From assembly GCA_030678995.1 (NCBI GenBank), contig JAUXTQ010000060.1, forward strand, positions 1-64,000: a stretch of 64,000 nt of DNA, written 5' to 3'. Below are positions 51,606-59,592 of this stretch, piece by piece (position 1 is the stretch's first letter; each line of letters starts with the position of its first letter). Source of the DNA: Caulobacter sp. (lineage in GTDB: Bacteria; Pseudomonadota; Alphaproteobacteria; Caulobacterales; Caulobacteraceae). The position numbers were made by a program, and so were the translations under genes. A model generated the notes under the pieces. That model did no database searches. It was not told where the DNA came from and saw only the letters and a list, made by a program, of their open reading frames with translations.

Positions 51606-52655
51606 GTGCCAGACATCGCCACCCGCGCCACGACCGCCACCAGCCTGGCGCGCGCCCTGCTGGAGACCTCGCACCTCCCCCTGGTGCTGTTCGACAGTGA
51701 CCTGCGCGTGGTCTCGGCGACGCGGTCCTTCTTCACGGTTTTCGACCTCGACCCCGATGCGGTCCAGGGCCGCCTGCTGTCGCAGATCGGCGACGGGGAA
51801 TGGGACATTCCCCAGGTCCGCCTGCTGCTCGAGAACGCCGTGCTGGGCGGCGAGCCGCTCGGCGACTACGAAACAGAGCTGTCCCGTAAGGACAAGGATG
51901 CCCGCCAGCTGGTCGTGAACGTCCAGAACATCGTCTACGACGACAAGATCAACGCCCGGGTCCTGCTGACGCTCAACGACGTCACCGATGTGCGGCGAAT
52001 TGAACAGCTGAACGTGACGCTCCTGTTGGAAAAGGACGCACTGCTGCATGAGCGCGAGATCCTGCTGCAGGAAATGCAGCACCGGGTCGCCAACAGCCTG
52101 CAGATCATCGCCAGCGTTTTGCTGCTCAAGGCCCGCACGGTGAAGTCGGAGGAAACCCGGCTGCATCTGCGCGACGCCCATGACCGGGTGATGTCGGTGG
52201 CCGCTGTCCAACAGCTGCTTCAGGCCACCCTGGGCGATGTCGAGGTCGGCCCCTACCTGACCAAACTTTGCGACAGCCTGGCCGCCTCCATGATCCGCGA
52301 CTCCCGCCCCCTGACGATCGCGGTGGAGGCCGAGCTGGCGACCGTGACCTCCCACGAGGCCGTCAGCCTTGGCCTGATCGTCACCGAGCTGGTGATCAAC
52401 GCCCTCAAGCACGCCTTCCCGGGCGATCGCGGCGGGACCGTCAGGGTCAGCTACACGGTCGGATCGCCGGGCTGGACCCTGTCGGTGACCGATAACGGCG
52501 TTGGCCGCCCGCCGGCGTCGCTCAAGAGAAAGAATGGTCTGGGGACGGTGATCGTCGAGTCCCTCGCCAAGCAGCTCGACGCCCGGGTGGTCCTCGAAGA
52601 CGCTCATCCCGGCGCAAGGATTTCACTCATGAGCATATCGGCCCACACGGGCTGA
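51606..52655 (+). CDS. PAS-HisKA_2 sensor histidine kinase
   Basis: 349 residues if started at GTG 51606; an upstream in-frame ATG at 51486 would add 40 low-complexity residues, so the start is uncertain. PAS domain 'LPLVLFDSDLRVVSATRSFF', then H-box LLQEMQHRVANSLQIIASVL of the HisKA_2 type, and HATPase 'LIVTELVINALKHAFPGDRG', 'LSVTDNGVGRP', 'GLGTVIVESLAKQLDA'. Lacks the W-x-E of HWE kinases. Soluble, no response regulator gene nearby. Located 157 bases after the PAQR gene. Confidence 0.87.
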   Translation: MPDIATRATTATSLARALLETSHLPLVLFDSDLRVVSATRSFFTVFDLDPDAVQGRLLSQIGDGEWDIPQVRLLLENAVLGGEPLGDYETELSRKDKDARQLVVNVQNIVYDDKINARVLLTLNDVTDVRRIEQLNVTLLLEKDALLHEREILLQEMQHRVANSLQIIASVLLLKARTVKSEETRLHLRDAHDRVMSVAAVQQLLQATLGDVEVGPYLTKLCDSLAASMIRDSRPLTIAVEAELATVTSHEAVSLGLIVTELVINALKHAFPGDRGGTVRVSYTVGSPGWTLSVTDNGVGRPPASLKRKNGLGTVIVESLAKQLDARVVLEDAHPGARISLMSISAHTG

Positions 52656-52790
52656 CCGTTCCTGTCTTGACCGACGTCGGCGACAGGACGGCAAACCTAC
52701 CCAAAACGCGGATATCGGCGTTCCGGGAGCTGCACCGCCGCGATAGCATTCCCGGTGGCCATTCTGGCCGGGACTGTCCCGGGGGACATC

Positions 52791-53282
52791 ATGCGTATTT
52801 TCATCGGTCTGGCGGCGTTTGCCGCGATCGGCCTTGCCTTGGCCGGGGGACGCGCCGCCGAGGCGCAGACGGCGGCGGTTCCGGGCTGCGTGGCCCTTGA
52901 GGCGGCCGCCGAAACCGCCCTCGGGGCGTCGGCGTCGGCGGGCCCAGCCAGCATCGGCTATCCGGGCATGGCCAGCGCCAACGGCTGCCAGATCGCCTTC
53001 GCTGGCGACGGAACGACGTTCGGAACCAGCTTTCAGGCCGTGGCTGCGAAACTGGACGCCATGATGACCGGCCGCGGCTGGACCCGCGATCCAAACGCCG
53101 ACGCCGACGGTTCGACCGGGACGGCCGCCGGCTACATTATGGGCGGCGAGCGGGTCGCCGTCAGCGTCAACTACACCACGCCCAAGGGCGTCTGCCGCGA
53201 GGATACGCCCACGGCGAGCTGCCATCCAACACCGGCGCAGATGAGCTACACCATCACCCTCGGCCTTGTGCCGGCGTCCTGA
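52791..53282 (+). CDS. Small exported protein, unknown function
   Basis: 163 residues from ATG 52791 with GGGGGA upstream; signal peptide MRIFIGLAAFAAIGLALAGG. The mature domain has four Cys (including 'PGCVALEAAAETALG', 'ANGCQIAFAGDGTTFG', 'KGVCREDTPTASCHPTP') likely in two disulfides and an amphipathic helix 'FQAVAAKLDAMMTGRGWTRD'. No family recognised. Seventeen bases before the next small exported protein, likely one transcript. Confidence 0.75.
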   Translation: MRIFIGLAAFAAIGLALAGGRAAEAQTAAVPGCVALEAAAETALGASASAGPASIGYPGMASANGCQIAFAGDGTTFGTSFQAVAAKLDAMMTGRGWTRDPNADADGSTGTAAGYIMGGERVAVSVNYTTPKGVCREDTPTASCHPTPAQMSYTITLGLVPAS

Positions 53283-53298
53283 GCGCGGAGTCCGCACG

Positions 53299-53715
53299 AT
53301 GAAGTTCCCGATCCTCGCCGCGATCGCGGTGCTCGCCACGGCCGCCGCCGCCCCGTCCGCCCAGGCCATGGGCGCCGCCGGGGTGATCCTCGACCCCAAA
53401 TGCCTGTCGGAGTCGGCCTGGGAGGTTGATGCGACCCAGGCCCCGATCAAGTTCTTCGGCTGTCGGCCGGCCGCGGACATCCCGGCCGCCAACGCGGGGG
53501 GCTGGACGGTCTACACCCGGCCCCTGGTCGATGGCACGGACGGCGGGTTCACCCAGGTGAAGATGCTGACCTCGATTCCGCCGAACAAGATCGTGTTCCT
53601 GCTCGTCGACAACGGCGGCGGCAGCGGCAACTTCGGCTACAAGGTCACCGGCGTGCCCGGGCCGGACGGCGTCCTCCAGGAACCGACCGTCGAGATCTGG
53701 AACGGCGGCAACTGA
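53299..53715 (+). CDS. Small exported protein, unknown function
   Basis: 138 residues from ATG 53299; signal peptide 'ILAAIAVLATAAAAPSAQAM'. Two mature Cys in 'DPKCLSES' and 'KFFGCRPAADI', then a beta-rich Gly region ('GGWTVYTRPLVDGTDGGFTQ', 'VFLLVDNGGGSGNFGYKVTG'). No family recognised. Follows another small exported protein on the same strand. Confidence 0.75.
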   Translation: MKFPILAAIAVLATAAAAPSAQAMGAAGVILDPKCLSESAWEVDATQAPIKFFGCRPAADIPAANAGGWTVYTRPLVDGTDGGFTQVKMLTSIPPNKIVFLLVDNGGGSGNFGYKVTGVPGPDGVLQEPTVEIWNGGN

Positions 53716-53879
53716 TCGGTCCGGGCTGTCGCCAGCCCTTCTCGCGGATGTCTTCTGCCCGGCCGACGAACGGGGTGATGTTGGTCCCCAGGACCGCCCC
53801 GGCGGCCACGGGATTATTCATCGGCCCCGGCTTCGCCTGGTGTTAGTGGAACACAGGGCGGGCGTCAGACGGTCGGAGG

Positions 53880-54689
53880 ATGGCAATGAGCAGCTCGGGA
53901 CAGATCCGGGTCGGCGTCGGCGGCTGGACGTTCGAGCCATGGCGCGGGGTGTTCTATCCAGACACGCTGAAGCAGAAGGACGAGCTGGGCTACATGAGCC
54001 GCCAGCTGCGCTCCATCGAGATTAACGGCACCTACTATTCCAGCTTCAAGCCCGACAGCTGGCGCAAATGGCGGGACGAGACGCCGGACGGCTTCATGTT
54101 CACCGTCAAGGGCAGCCGCTTCACGACCAACCGCCGGGTTCTGGCCGAGGCCGGCGAGAGCCTGGAGAAGTTCTTCGCCCAGGGCCTCGGCGAACTGGGT
54201 GACAAGCTCGGCCCGATCTTCTGGCAGTTCGCCAACACCAAGAAGTTTGACCCCGACGATTTCGAGGGCTTCCTCAGCCTCCTGCCGAAGACCCTCGACG
54301 GACGCCCGCTGCGCCATGCGGTGGAGGTGCGGCACGAGAGCTTCTGCACCCCCGCGTTCCCGGCCCTGCTGCGCAAGCACGGGATCGCCAATGTCTACGC
54401 CGACCACAACACCTATCCCGAGATCGCCGACGTCACCGCCGACTTCGTCTACGCCCGGCTGCAGACCGGGTCGGACGCGGTGGAGACGGCCTATGACGCC
54501 GCGACGCTGGACCAGTGGACCGGCCGGCTGAGGACCTGGGCGGCCGGCGGCGAGCCTGAAGACCTGCCCAAGGTCGATCCAGGTCATGTGGCGCAGAAGA
54601 CCCCGCGCGACGTGTTCGCCTTCATCATCCACGAGGGCAAGGTCCGCGCGCCGCACGGGGCGGTGGCGCTGCAGGGGTTGGTGGACTAG
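53880..54689 (+). CDS. DUF72 domain protein
   Basis: 269 residues (or 267 from the ATG at 53886). TIM-barrel DUF72 motifs: 'RVGVGGWTFEPWRGVFYPDT', 'LRSIEINGTYYSSFKPDSWR', 'GFMFTVKGSRFTTNRR', 'LGPIFWQFANTKKFDPDDFE', 'HAVEVRHESFC' and 'VYADHNTYPEIADVTADFVY'. Several acidic/His residues suggest a metal site but no activity is known for the family. A GGGACAG hairpin begins at its stop codon. Confidence 0.9.
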   Translation: MAMSSSGQIRVGVGGWTFEPWRGVFYPDTLKQKDELGYMSRQLRSIEINGTYYSSFKPDSWRKWRDETPDGFMFTVKGSRFTTNRRVLAEAGESLEKFFAQGLGELGDKLGPIFWQFANTKKFDPDDFEGFLSLLPKTLDGRPLRHAVEVRHESFCTPAFPALLRKHGIANVYADHNTYPEIADVTADFVYARLQTGSDAVETAYDAATLDQWTGRLRTWAAGGEPEDLPKVDPGHVAQKTPRDVFAFIIHEGKVRAPHGAVALQGLVD

Positions 54690-54716
54690 GGACAGACACC
54701 TTCGGTGTCTGTCCCT
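54688..54716. repeat. GGGACAG REP-type hairpin, short form
   Basis: AGGGACAGACACC pairs with GGTGTCTGTCCCT through a 3-base TTC loop. It covers the stop of the DUF72 gene and shares the GGGACAG tip with the longer palindromes at 36720 and 57683. Confidence 0.8.
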
Positions 54717-54770
54717 GATGATGTCCGAAAACCGCGAGACTCCGCCCGCGGCCCCGCCCATCATCCCCGC

Positions 54771-56258
54771 ATGGATATGAGCCCCGACGCCTGTTACCGC
54801 GCCATCGAGACGCGCGACGCCCGGTTTGACGGGCGGCTGTTCATCGGGGTGACCAGCACGGGAATCTACTGCCGGCCGGTCTGTCCGGCGCGGACGCCGA
54901 AACGGGAGAACTGCACTTTTCATCGGAGCGCCGCCGCCGCCGAGGAGGCCGGATTCCGCGCCTGTCTGCGTTGCCGGCCCGAGACATCGCCGGACCTCGG
55001 GGCCTGGCTCGGAACCTCGGCCACCGTGCGGCGAGCCTTGACCCTGATCGAGGGCGGGGCGCTGGACGAAGGCGATGTCGAGGCCCTGGCCGCACGGCTC
55101 GGCGTCGGCGACCGGCAGCTTCGGCGGCTGTTCAAGGAGCATCTGGGCGCCTCGCCGGTGGGCGTGGCCCAGACCCGCCGGGTGCTGCTGGCCAAGCAGC
55201 TGATCCACGAGACCGACCTGCCGATGGGCGAGGTGGCCCTGGCCGCCGGCTTCGGCAGCGTGCGGCGGTTCAACGAGGCGTTCCAGCGGCTGTACAACCG
55301 CCCGCCGCTGGCCCTGCGGCGGAGGGGCGCCCGGGAGCCGTCCGGCGGGTCGGTGAAACTGCTCCTGCGCTACAAGCCGCCCTACGACTGGGATGGTCTG
55401 CTGCACTTCCTGCGCCTGCGCGCCATCCCCGGCGTCGAGACGGTGGTCGGGGATGTTTACAGCCGGACCATCACGGTCGGCGAGGATGCCGGAACCCTGT
55501 CGGTCAGCCAGGCCGCCGACCACCGGCTGGCGGCGGAGATTCGCTTTCCGAGGCTGACCGCCCTGCCGACCATCCTGTCGCGGGTGCGGCGGGTGTTCGA
55601 CCTGTCGGCCGACCCGGTGCAGATCGGCGAACACCTCAGCGCCGATCCGGCCCTGGCGGCGATGGTCGCGGCGCGGCCGGGGCTGCGGGTTCCCGGCGCC
55701 TGGGACGGCTTCGAACTGGCGGTGCGGGCCATCCTCGGCCAGCAGATCACCGTGCCGGCGGCGGTGAAGCTGGCCGGCCGGCTGGCGGCCGAGTACGGCG
55801 AGCCGCTGGCCGAAGGCTGGGCGCAGGAGGGCCTGACCCTGACCTTCCCGCGCCCCGAGCGGATGGCCGGCGTGGACATCGCGGGCCTGGGCCTGATGCC
55901 CGGCGCCCGCGCGAGGGCCATCAGCTCGATCGCCGCCGCGGTGGCCGCCGACCCGGCGCTGTTCGGCCCGCAGGCCAGCCTGGACGACGCGGTAGCCAGA
56001 CTTCGCGCGTTGCCTGGCATCGGCGAATGGACGGCGCAGTACATCGCCATGCGCCAGCTGCGCGAGCCGGACGCCTTCCCCGCCGCCGACATCGGCCTGA
56101 TGCGGGCGCTGGAGGTGGAGGGCGTGCGCCCCTCGCCGGCCGAGCTGCTGGCCCAGGCCGAGCAATGGCGGCCGTGGCGCGCCTACGCCGCCCTGCATCT
56201 TTGGGCCTCCGACACGGCGGTGATCAAGGAGGCGGCAAATGCGAAGCACGCGGCCTGA
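54771..56258 (+). CDS. Ada-AlkA fusion: methyl-sensing regulator plus 3-methyladenine glycosylase
   Basis: 495 residues from ATG 54771 (ATG 54777 also possible). Order: Ada metal-binding domain with four Cys ('GIYCRPVCPARTPKRENCTF', 'AGFRACLRCRPETS'), AraC HTH ('LAARLGVGDRQLRRLFKEHL', 'MGEVALAAGFGSVRRFNEAF'), AlkA N-terminal domain and HhH-GPD glycosylase ('LPGIGEWTAQYIAMRQLREP' with catalytic Asp in 'PAADIGLMRAL'). This domain set excises alkylated bases and activates the adaptive response when methylated. Overlaps ogt by 20 bases. Confidence 0.92.
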   Translation: MDMSPDACYRAIETRDARFDGRLFIGVTSTGIYCRPVCPARTPKRENCTFHRSAAAAEEAGFRACLRCRPETSPDLGAWLGTSATVRRALTLIEGGALDEGDVEALAARLGVGDRQLRRLFKEHLGASPVGVAQTRRVLLAKQLIHETDLPMGEVALAAGFGSVRRFNEAFQRLYNRPPLALRRRGAREPSGGSVKLLLRYKPPYDWDGLLHFLRLRAIPGVETVVGDVYSRTITVGEDAGTLSVSQAADHRLAAEIRFPRLTALPTILSRVRRVFDLSADPVQIGEHLSADPALAAMVAARPGLRVPGAWDGFELAVRAILGQQITVPAAVKLAGRLAAEYGEPLAEGWAQEGLTLTFPRPERMAGVDIAGLGLMPGARARAISSIAAAVAADPALFGPQASLDDAVARLRALPGIGEWTAQYIAMRQLREPDAFPAADIGLMRALEVEGVRPSPAELLAQAEQWRPWRAYAALHLWASDTAVIKEAANAKHAA

Positions 56259-56763
56259 ACGCCTGACCCGCAGCTGGCTGGCCACCCCGATCGGCGAGCT
56301 GCAGATCGTCACCGACGAAGACGGTGTGGTGCGGGTGCTCGACTTCGACAACGACAGCCCGCGCACCCGACGGCTGATGAGTATCCACTATGCCGACATC
56401 CCGGTGGTCGAGCGCGAGACCCCCAAGGCCATCGGCGCTGCCTTCGACCGCTACTTCGCCGGCGAGATGGCCGCGCTGGCCGACATTCCCTGGCGGGTCG
56501 CCGGGACCGACTTCCAGCGCCAGGTCTGGCATGCGTTGACGGAGATTCCGGCCGGCGAAACTCGCACCTACAGTCAGCAGGCCGCGAGGATCGGCCGGCC
56601 GGCGGCGGTGCGGGCAGTAGGCCTGGCCAATGGCGCTAACCCGATCGGCATCGTCATCCCCTGTCACCGGGTGATTGGCTCCGGCGGCTCCCTGACCGGC
56701 TATGGCGGGGGGATCGAGCGCAAGCGCTGGCTGCTCACCCATGAGGGGGCGACGCTGCTCTAA
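56239..56763 (+). CDS. ogt: Methylated-DNA-[protein]-cysteine S-methyltransferase
   Basis: 174 residues; suicide repair of O6-methylguanine. Active-site PCHR in NPIGIVIPCHRVIGSGGSLT, with 'FQRQVWHALTEIPAGETRTY' and 'SQQAARIGRPAAVRAVGLAN' before it and the closing 'GYGGGIERKRWLLTHEGATL'. It overlaps the Ada-AlkA gene by 20 bases, so the two are a repair operon. Confidence 0.95.
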   Translation: MRSTRPERLTRSWLATPIGELQIVTDEDGVVRVLDFDNDSPRTRRLMSIHYADIPVVERETPKAIGAAFDRYFAGEMAALADIPWRVAGTDFQRQVWHALTEIPAGETRTYSQQAARIGRPAAVRAVGLANGANPIGIVIPCHRVIGSGGSLTGYGGGIERKRWLLTHEGATLL

Positions 56764-56773
56764 CCCCAATCAC

Positions 56774-56897
56774 CGTCATGGCCCGGCTTGGCCGGGCCTC
56801 CCCGGTAAACCGTGTGAGCGGATCAAGGCGGTGGCATCTTCGCATCGCCACCTGACGCCAGCGCGCTTGGGTGGCCCGGACAAGCCGGGCCATGACG
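56774..56897. repeat. CGTCATGGCCCGGCTTG palindrome
   Basis: Perfect 17-bp outer arms (56774-56790 and 56881-56897) with inner GC-rich pairs. Separates ogt and the WYL regulator. Confidence 0.8.
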
Positions 56898-56927
56898 GAC
56901 GAAATTGTGAGTAGCGGCTTGCTCCCG

Positions 56928-56961
56928 CCAGTCTGCTGCCATCATGCTGTCAGCAGACTGG
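56928..56961. promoter_or_regulatory. Operator-like palindrome upstream of the WYL regulator
   Basis: CCAGTCTGCTG and CAGCAGACTGG form a perfect 11-bp inverted repeat with a 12-base spacer that is itself partly palindromic (around CATCATG). It ends 16 bases before the regulator ATG, the place for an autoregulatory site. Confidence 0.6.
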
Positions 56962-56977
56962 CGCTAGAACCCCTCCC

Positions 56978-57670
56978 ATGAGACGCGCGGACCGACTGTT
57001 CCAGATCATCCAGATCCTGCGCCGCGGGCGCGGGCCGACGACGGCCGACGCCATGGCGGCGGAGCTGGAGACGTCCAAGCGCACCATCTATCGCGACATC
57101 GCCGACCTGATGGGCCAGCGGGTGCCGATCCGCGGCGAGGCCGGGGTCGGCTATGTGCTGGAGGGCGGCTTCGACCTGCCGCCGCTGATGCTGACCGCCG
57201 ACGAGATCGAGGCGGCGGTGCTGGGCGCGCAATGGGTGGCCAGCCGGGGCGACCCGGCGCTGGCCCGGGCGGCGCTTGACCTGGTGGCCAAGATCAGCGC
57301 CGCGGTGCCCGAGCGGCTGCGGCCGCTGATCCTCGACCCCAGCAGCCGCTCGGCGCCGAGCAACTGGCACAAGCCCGACGGGCTGGACATGGCGAGGGTG
57401 CGGGCCTCGATCCATGCGGGGCTCAAGCTGCACCTGCACTATCGCGACGAACAGGAGCGGGAGACCCGCCGCACCGTCTGGCCAATCGCCGTGGGCTACA
57501 TGGACGCGGTCCGCCTGCTGGTCGCCTGGTGCGAAGTGCGCCAGGACTTCCGCAGCTTCCGGACGGACCGGGTGGTGGACGCGGCCTTCCTCGACGAACG
57601 CTATCCGGAACGGCCGGCGATCCTGCGGGCCAAGTGGCGCAAGACGCTGGGCAAGCCGAAGGCGGCGTAG
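56978..57670 (+). CDS. WYL-domain HTH transcriptional regulator (YafY family)
   Basis: 230 residues: DeoR-like HTH ('RRADRLFQIIQILRRGRGPT', 'AAELETSKRTIYRDIADLMG'), a middle helical part and a WYL domain ('GLKLHLHYRDEQERETRRTV', 'VWPIAVGYMDAVRLLVAWCE', 'QDFRSFRTDRVVDAAFLDER'). Regulators of this group often bind a nearby palindrome and control neighbouring genes, sometimes in response to nucleotide ligands. A strong palindrome precedes it. Next gene is convergent. Confidence 0.9.
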   Translation: MRRADRLFQIIQILRRGRGPTTADAMAAELETSKRTIYRDIADLMGQRVPIRGEAGVGYVLEGGFDLPPLMLTADEIEAAVLGAQWVASRGDPALARAALDLVAKISAAVPERLRPLILDPSSRSAPSNWHKPDGLDMARVRASIHAGLKLHLHYRDEQERETRRTVWPIAVGYMDAVRLLVAWCEVRQDFRSFRTDRVVDAAFLDERYPERPAILRAKWRKTLGKPKAA

Positions 57671-57682
57671 CGGGCGGAAATA

Positions 57683-57767
57683 GGGAAATAGGGGGACAGT
57701 TTACTCATTTCCATTCCCGCTGGCCGCCACGCTCGCCGGAAATGAGTAAACTGTCCCCCTATTTCCC
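57683..57767. repeat. GGGGACAG REP-type palindrome, copy 2
   Basis: Perfect 30-bp inverted repeat (57683-57712 with 57738-57767); the arm core is GGGGGACAGTTTACTCATTT. Tandem CCCCCTATTT units extend it to 57786, covering the stop codon (57780-57782) of the pseudouridine synthase gene. Confidence 0.85.
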
Positions 57768-57779
57768 CCCTATTTCCCC

Positions 57780-58517
57780 CTATTTCGAGAACACCGCCGC
57801 CACATCGGCCTCCGTCATCGGACGGTATTCCCCCGCCTCCAGATCATCCGGCAAATCCAGGCCGCCCATGCTCTCGCGGTGCAGGGCGGTCACATGGTTG
57901 CCGACGGCGGCGAACATCCGCCGGACCTGATGGTAGCGGCCTTCGGTCAGGGTCAGCAGGGCCTCGGTGGGCGACAGGGTCTCCATCGCTGCAGGCAACA
58001 GGGGTTTGGTCTCGCCCTCGAGCATCAGCCCGCCGGCGGCGAAGATCTCCGCCTCGTCACCCTTCAAGGGCCGGTCGAGGGTGGCGCGATAGCGCTTGGC
58101 CACATGGCGCTTTGGCGAGATCACCCGGTGCAGCAGGGCGCCGTCGTCGGTCAGCAGCAGCAGGCCCGAGGTCTCCTTGTCCAGCCGGCCGATGGTCGAG
58201 ATCGCCGGATCGCGCATCCGCCAGCGGGTCGGCAGCAGGTCATAGACCAGCGCCCCGGCCTCCTTGTGCGAACAGGTGACCCCCAGCGGCTTGTGCAGCA
58301 TCAGGGCGATGCCCGGCGGCGGATCGATCGGCTTGCCGTCGATCTGGAGATGGTCCGGCAGATCGCGGGTGATCGCCACCTTCTGGTCGGCGTCGCGCAC
58401 CGGCGCGCCATCGAGCGTGACGCGGCCGTTCTTCGCCAGCGCCTGCATCTCCCGCCGCGAGCCATAGCCGAGATTGGCCAGCAGCCGGTCCAGCCGCAGG
58501 GTCGGCGCCTTGCTCAC
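57780..58517 (-). CDS. Pseudouridine synthase, RsuA/RluB family
   Basis: 245 residues from GTG 58517, which overlaps the methyltransferase stop as GTGA. N-terminal S4 RNA-binding domain ('RLDRLLANLGYGSRREMQAL', 'VTLDGAPVRDADQKV'), then catalytic domain with the Asp in STIGRLDKETSGLLLLTDDG and 'LTLTEGRYHQVRRMFAAVGN' near the end. Probably modifies rRNA; the exact site (16S 516 as RsuA, or a 23S site) is not settled. Its stop lies inside the GGGGACAG repeat. Confidence 0.92.
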   Translation of the reverse strand: MSKAPTLRLDRLLANLGYGSRREMQALAKNGRVTLDGAPVRDADQKVAITRDLPDHLQIDGKPIDPPPGIALMLHKPLGVTCSHKEAGALVYDLLPTRWRMRDPAISTIGRLDKETSGLLLLTDDGALLHRVISPKRHVAKRYRATLDRPLKGDEAEIFAAGGLMLEGETKPLLPAAMETLSPTEALLTLTEGRYHQVRRMFAAVGNHVTALHRESMGGLDLPDDLEAGEYRPMTEADVAAVFSK

Positions 58518-59434
58518 TTGCGCGCCTCGAACACCTTGTAGCCGCCGGTGTCGGCCCGCGACGGCGCGGTCTTGAACACCTCGGCCAGCACCTTCTCGTA
58601 GGGCAGGTGGCGGTTGGCCACCAGCCACAGGGTCCCGCTGCGGCGCAGGACGTCGGCGGCCCGGCGGATGAAGGCCTGGCCCAGCTGCTTGTCCTCGGTC
58701 CCACCGTCGTGGAACGGCGGGTTCATGATCACGAAGTCCAGGCTGCCCGGCTCGATGGCGGCGGTGCGGACATCGCCCCAGAGAATGCTCGCGCGCGGGT
58801 CTTCGATGTTGCGGCGCGCTGCCTCGACGGCCCGGCGGTCGCTGTCGATCAGCAGCAGGCTTTCGAGCTTGGGCGAGGCGAGCGCCGCCTTCGACAGGAA
58901 GCCGATGCCCGCGCCAAAGTCCGCACCCTTGCCGGCCAACGGCGTCATGGTCTTCGCCAGCAGGGCGCTGCCCGGGTCGACCCGGTCCCAGCTGAACACG
59001 CCGGGCTGGGTCCAGGCGTTCAGGGTCTCGTGGAAACGCGCCGCGCCGTCGGCGATGGCGGCGTCCAGGCCGACCGGCGCCTCCGGCCTGCGGGCGACAC
59101 AGATGCGGTGGTGCCGACGGCTGTCCTCGTTCACCGCGCAGCCGAACGCCTCCAGCTCCTTGCGCAGCCGCGAGCCGCCCTTGTCTTTGGGCGCGGCGAT
59201 GGCCAGCCGGCCGCCGGGCGCGAGGACGCGCAGGCTCTGGGCCATGACATAGCGCCGCTCCACCGTTCCCGGCGGAGCCAGCAGGGTGATGTCGGCCAGG
59301 GCTCCGTCTGCGAGGCCTTCCAGCACCGCGCTGCCGGGAACCAGCGGAGAGAATTGCGTCGCGCCGGTAACGGCCTCGACCACACCGCGGGGCGGGGCGC
59401 CGTAGACGCCGGAAAGGGGAGGTTGTTCGGTCAC
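58514..59434 (-). CDS. Class I SAM methyltransferase, RsmC-like
   Basis: 306 residues from GTG 59434. Two-domain RsmC/RlmG shape: a degenerate N-terminal methyltransferase domain (to ~residue 150) and a C-terminal catalytic one with 'ADFGAGIGFLSKAALASPKL' (SAM loop), 'LLIDSDRRAVEAARRNIEDP' and the NPPF motif DFVIMNPPFHDGGTEDKQLG. Likely methylates guanine N2 in rRNA. Forms an overlapping pair with the pseudouridine synthase gene, a plausible rRNA-modification unit. Confidence 0.9.
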   Translation of the reverse strand: MTEQPPLSGVYGAPPRGVVEAVTGATQFSPLVPGSAVLEGLADGALADITLLAPPGTVERRYVMAQSLRVLAPGGRLAIAAPKDKGGSRLRKELEAFGCAVNEDSRRHHRICVARRPEAPVGLDAAIADGAARFHETLNAWTQPGVFSWDRVDPGSALLAKTMTPLAGKGADFGAGIGFLSKAALASPKLESLLLIDSDRRAVEAARRNIEDPRASILWGDVRTAAIEPGSLDFVIMNPPFHDGGTEDKQLGQAFIRRAADVLRRSGTLWLVANRHLPYEKVLAEVFKTAPSRADTGGYKVFEARK

Positions 59435-59483
59435 GGCGTCCCTATAGCGGGGGCGTGCCGAAATGAAAGCCGAACCCACCCCA

Positions 59484-59587
59484 CACTGTCATCCCGGCCG
59501 TAGCGAAGCGCAGAGCCGGGACCCAGATGCGGCCTGGATTCGCTCTGGGTCCCGGATCGGCCTTGCAGGCCGTCCGGGATGACAGTG
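59484..59587. repeat. CTGTCATCCCGG palindrome, copy 2
   Basis: Outer arms CACTGTCATCCCGG / CCGGGATGACAGTG and inner CCGGGACCCAGA / TCTGGGTCCCGG. Same design as 45812-45930, with different loops. Ends next to the stop of the Gre-type gene. Confidence 0.85.
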
Positions 59588-59592
59588 AAGGG

